64,000 nucleotides of DNA from Methylobacter sp. (lineage in GTDB: Bacteria > Pseudomonadota > Gammaproteobacteria > Methylococcales > Methylomonadaceae), in contig NZ_JALOCF010000018.1 of NCBI RefSeq assembly GCF_023227905.1, positions 9,508 to 73,507 on the forward strand, written 5' to 3'. The stretch's first letter is position 1. The number at the start of each line of letters is the position of its first letter. Under the pieces are notes generated by a model. The model was given only the letters and a program-made list of their open reading frames with translations, had not been told where the DNA came from and made no database searches. The translations under genes and the position numbers were made by a program. This document shows positions 61,270-64,000 of this stretch, one piece after another.

Positions 61270-62640
61270 CTATTTGATGATCTTATAACACGGCACATAT
61301 TTCTTGCCAGGCAATTTCATGCGGTGCTGCTTAACAAATGAGGCCAACAAGGAATCCATCAAGGCCATGATGTCCTCATCGCCGTGAATTTCAAAAAGCC
61401 CGTATTGCTCAATAGCGCGTATACCCCCGTCTTTTACGTTACCTGCCACGATGCCGGAAAATGCGCGGCGCAGGTTGGCGGCGAGATGGTGAGGTTCCTG
61501 GTCTTTATGCAGGGCCAGACTGCTCATGTTGGCATGAGTAGGGATAAACGGCTGTTGAAACACATGGTCGACCTTAAGCAACCAGTTGAAGTAATAGGCA
61601 TCCCCTGTTTCTTTACGAAACTCGCGTACCTGCTTAATACCAGCCTGCATTTCCTGAGCAACCTGCATGGGATTGTCAATAATGATTTTGTAGCGCTGCT
61701 GCGCGGATTCTCCCAAGGTGCCGGCAATAAACCGGTCTATTTCCTCGAAGTAATCTTTCGAACAGTCCGGCCCGGTAAAGATCAGCGGAAACGGCGTGTC
61801 TTTATTTTCAGGATGAAGCAGGATGCCGAGTATATAGAGTATTTCTTCCGCCGTGCCAACGCCGCCGGGAAACACCACAATGCCATGCCCGGTACGGACA
61901 AAAGCTTCCAGGCGCTTTTCAATATCCGGCAGGATCACCAGCTCGTTGACGATAGGATTAGGCGATTCGGCCGCAATAATGCCGGGTTCGGTTATGCCTA
62001 AGTATTGGCCGTTTTTGATACGCTGCTTGGCATGGCCGATGGTTGCGCCCTTCATCGGGCCTTTCATCGCGCCCGGTCCGCAGCCGGTGCAGATATCCAG
62101 GCCGCGCAGCCCCATCTCGTGGCCGACCGTCTTGCTGTAATCATACTCTTTACGGCTGATTGAATGCCCACCCCAGCAGACCACCATGTTCGGGTTAGTC
62201 ATCGGGCGCAGAATCTTGGCATTGCGCAAGATGTGAAATACGGCGCTGCTGATGCCGTCCGAACAGCCTAGATCAAACAACGGGTTATTATTGATCTCGT
62301 CGCTGACGTAGATAATGTCGCGCAGCACCGCAAACAAATGCTCATTAATGCCTTTGATCATTACGCCGTCAACAAAGGCGTGGGCGGGGGCGGACTTCAC
62401 GTCCAGCTTAATTCCGCGCTGTTCCTGAACGACGTGTATCTCGAAATCGGGATAGCGTTCCAACAGCTCTTTGCCGTCATCTATGCTGCTGCCGCAATTT
62501 AACACCGCGAGCGAGCAGTTGCGAAACAATCGGTACAAACCACCCTGACTGGTATCGAGCAGTTTGGTTACTTCGGCCTTGGACAGCACATCCAGACGGC
62601 CTACAGGAGTGATGCGTGCGTCAACTACTTGATGTTTCAT
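61270..62640 (-). CDS. ppnN: Pyrimidine/purine nucleotide 5'-monophosphate nucleosidase
   Basis: A 456-residue enzyme close in length to E. coli PpnN (454). It hydrolyses nucleoside monophosphates to base and ribose 5-phosphate and is ppGpp-stimulated. The Lonely-Guy-like core is visible in MVVCWGGHSISRKEYDYSK, DICTGCGPGAMKGPMKGATI and FPGGVGTAEEILYILG. The start MKHQVVDARITPVGR at 62640 is chosen: AAGGAACATA stands just before it, while the longer frame adds 24 atypical residues. Confidence 0.93.
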   Translation of the reverse strand: MKHQVVDARITPVGRLDVLSKAEVTKLLDTSQGGLYRLFRNCSLAVLNCGSSIDDGKELLERYPDFEIHVVQEQRGIKLDVKSAPAHAFVDGVMIKGINEHLFAVLRDIIYVSDEINNNPLFDLGCSDGISSAVFHILRNAKILRPMTNPNMVVCWGGHSISRKEYDYSKTVGHEMGLRGLDICTGCGPGAMKGPMKGATIGHAKQRIKNGQYLGITEPGIIAAESPNPIVNELVILPDIEKRLEAFVRTGHGIVVFPGGVGTAEEILYILGILLHPENKDTPFPLIFTGPDCSKDYFEEIDRFIAGTLGESAQQRYKIIIDNPMQVAQEMQAGIKQVREFRKETGDAYYFNWLLKVDHVFQQPFIPTHANMSSLALHKDQEPHHLAANLRRAFSGIVAGNVKDGGIRAIEQYGLFEIHGDEDIMALMDSLLASFVKQHRMKLPGKKYVPCYKIIK

Positions 62641-62765
62641 TATGTTCCTTTTAATTATGTCGGTGTGATTGCCGGCTGCATGTAGCGGTAACAATGTCGA
62701 TTCACTTGGCATTCAGCGATCTACAGATACTCTTTAGTCCGGGTTAACTATCATGGGCTATAAAA

Positions 62766-63170
62766 ATGAACTCGATCACTAAAAAAATGCTGCTCATCGG
62801 TGTTGTACTGCTGCTTTCCGCCTGCGCCCATGATTCACATCAATACGCGTATTATCCCAGCAACACGGCCTATAGCAGCGGATATACCATTATGCACAGA
62901 AACTATTATGGCGAAAGACCGGATCACTATGATAATGGCTATCGTCAGGAAAATAACCATTTTCCCCATCAGCATCATCATGATCAATACAGTGCCAAGC
63001 AGCGCTGGGGCGGTAATTATCAAGCCCCCCGGCACCAGCAGCATGACAGGGATCATGATCATCGCTCTAATGACGATAATAATCGCCTCAAATACGGAAA
63101 CAGCCGCCAACATAACGATGGCGGCAACGGGCGCCGCAACAGTTTCTACCGCAAGGACTACCATCACTGA
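62766..63170 (+). CDS. His/Asn/Tyr-rich lipoprotein of unknown function
   Basis: A 134-residue exported protein. The signal peptide MNSITKKMLLIGVVLLLSAC ends in a lipobox (LSAC). The mature part is hydrophilic and low in complexity, rich in His, Asn, Asp, Tyr and Arg (HFPHQHHHDQYS, HQQHDRDHDHRSNDD). Divalent metal binding is plausible, but the fold and role are unknown. It is divergent from ppnN. Confidence 0.7.
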   Translation: MNSITKKMLLIGVVLLLSACAHDSHQYAYYPSNTAYSSGYTIMHRNYYGERPDHYDNGYRQENNHFPHQHHHDQYSAKQRWGGNYQAPRHQQHDRDHDHRSNDDNNRLKYGNSRQHNDGGNGRRNSFYRKDYHH

Positions 63171-63418
63171 TTTGACTGTCAATAAACGTCCACTATATGT
63201 TTAGGCTTTAAAGCACTAGCCTCTAAATTATCAATGGCTATACTGGGGATTAGCCTCTATAATGGCAGCTAGTAGACAGTACTCCGCACAAACGCGAGGC
63301 TTATACTTAAATTTTTCATGTTATTCGCACTTTTCAGAAATTCCATTCGCTTTTCTTTTTAAATTGCCCGGCATGATTTGCAATCAAACATTTTCATTGA
63401 TTTATATAGGTAATTTAT

Positions 63419-63625
63419 ATGGCAACAGGTACTGTTAAGTGGTTTAACGAAGCAAAAGGTTTTGGTTTTATTTCTCCTAGCGATGGTAGTGCAGACGTGT
63501 TTGTACACTTTTCTGCAATCGCAAGCGATGGCGGCTACCGCACATTGGCCGAAGGCCAAGCAGTTAAGTTTGACGTAGAATCAGGCCCTAAAGGCCCACA
63601 AGCATCACAAGTAAGCGCAGCTTAA
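63419..63625 (+). CDS. cspA: Cold-shock protein, CspA family
   Basis: A 68-residue OB-fold RNA chaperone. The RNP1 motif KGFGFISP and RNP2 motif VFVHFSAI are intact, in the canonical start MATGTVKWFNEAKGFGF. It binds single-stranded RNA and DNA. The 248-bp upstream stretch has no ORF and probably contains a long structured leader as in other csp genes, which would allow cold control. A hairpin follows at 63649. Confidence 0.95.
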   Translation: MATGTVKWFNEAKGFGFISPSDGSADVFVHFSAIASDGGYRTLAEGQAVKFDVESGPKGPQASQVSAA

Positions 63626-63648
63626 AACTCGCCTTACTTTTCAATACC

Positions 63649-63679
63649 CAACCCCGTTTTCGATAAGTTAGCGGGGTTG
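63649..63679 (+). terminator. Hairpin between cspA and the RNA-binding protein gene
   Basis: CAACCCCG (63649-63656) pairs perfectly with CGGGGTTG (63672-63679) around 15 nt. The following TGGCAT is not U-rich, so it could be a weak terminator or a 3' stabilising stem. Confidence 0.5.
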
Positions 63680-63735
63680 TGGCATATCCGGTTCATCCGG
63701 CCAATCAACTCACCCCCTAATTTAGGACATGTCTT

Positions 63736-64000
63736 TTGAAACGAATTTTTGTAGGAAACTTACCTAGCGAAGCCACTGAAGAAACTGTACAGGCTTTATT
63801 TTCCGAATACGGAAAAGTCCGCTCCATTCAACTTGTTTCCGATATCTTTAGCGGAAAATGCCGGGGCTTCGGCTTTATCGGCATGGAAGGCCACGAAGCA
63901 AGAGCCGCTATAGCCGGACTTGACGGCAATCTGTATTGCGGAAAACCTTTAAAAGTCAAATTTGAAGATACGACTGCCGGTAAAAACGGCAGACGGCATT
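63736..64000 (+). CDS. RRM-domain RNA-binding protein (cut by window edge)
   Basis: The first 88 codons are visible. An RRM domain has RNP2 as RIFVGNLP and RNP1 as KCRGFGFIGM, followed by NLYCGKPLKVKFED, matching the small glycine-rich bacterial RNA-binding proteins. The start is TTG with AGGA 8 nt upstream; no in-frame ATG precedes it. It follows cspA by 110 bp, and both bind single-stranded RNA, so joint control in the cold is possible. Confidence 0.85.
   Translation, partial: MKRIFVGNLPSEATEETVQALFSEYGKVRSIQLVSDIFSGKCRGFGFIGMEGHEARAAIAGLDGNLYCGKPLKVKFEDTTAGKNGRRH

Overview
The window looks like chromosomal DNA of a gammaproteobacterium of moderate GC content. A methane oxidiser of the Methylococcales is my best guess. 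The support is indirect: the gene set (phosphoenolpyruvate synthase, an SmbP-like protein, an acetate/propionate-type kinase, many TonB-dependent receptors with FecI/FecR pairs) and the style of the small dispersed palindromic repeats. No methane oxidation gene, rRNA, tRNA, transposase or CRISPR array is visible, so the taxonomic call is tentative.

Layout. 1-4.3 kb (minus strand): the N-terminal part of phosphoenolpyruvate synthase, a VF530-type small protein, a RIO-type kinase and a HI0933-like flavoprotein. 4.4-6.5 kb: a cupin and a GNAT-nitrilase fusion. 6.7-13.9 kb: a plus-strand membrane-lipid and envelope run (OlsB and OlsA of ornithine lipid synthesis, a phosphatidylserine synthase-like enzyme, an M14-like peptidase, an alpha/beta hydrolase, an LpxH-like phosphoesterase, a PAP2 phosphatase and a glycosyltransferase). 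13.9-15.8 kb: a stand-alone M41-like metalloprotease, an IHF-beta-like protein and SmbP. 15.9-20.8 kb: an amidohydrolase/TonB-dependent receptor operon divergent from a PchR-like AraC regulator. Acetate kinase follows.

22.2-47 kb is a large metal/siderophore uptake island. It begins with a Fur-box-controlled hemP-tonB-exbB-exbD cluster. Next come a Fiu-like receptor with a PiuC/YbiX dioxygenase, an ABC-2 exporter-like system with two large permeases, and a PepSY protein. Two FecI-FecR-receptor modules follow, with a PepSY-TM reductase-like protein after the first. Then come a Tat-lipoprotein DJ-1/PfpI protein, a decayed receptor and PepSY copy, and a second TonB. The receptors bring chelated metal across the outer membrane, TonB-ExbBD supplies energy, FecR/FecI report occupancy to transcription, and the PepSY proteins and dioxygenase probably help release or process the metal ligand.

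47-64 kb: a penicillin-acylase family hydrolase, a very large NdvB-like cyclic beta-1,2-glucan synthase, DNA topoisomerase III, nucleosidase PpnN, a His/Asn-rich lipoprotein, a cold-shock protein and the start of an RRM RNA-binding protein.

The most unusual structure is in the repeats. A 51-nt hairpin-forming unit is inserted in frame at both ends of olsB. A 175-bp MITE-like element with a 9-bp target duplication has rewritten the 3' end of the alpha/beta hydrolase gene. Several further palindromic elements sit between genes, including a 32-bp perfect palindrome upstream of the IHF-beta-like gene.
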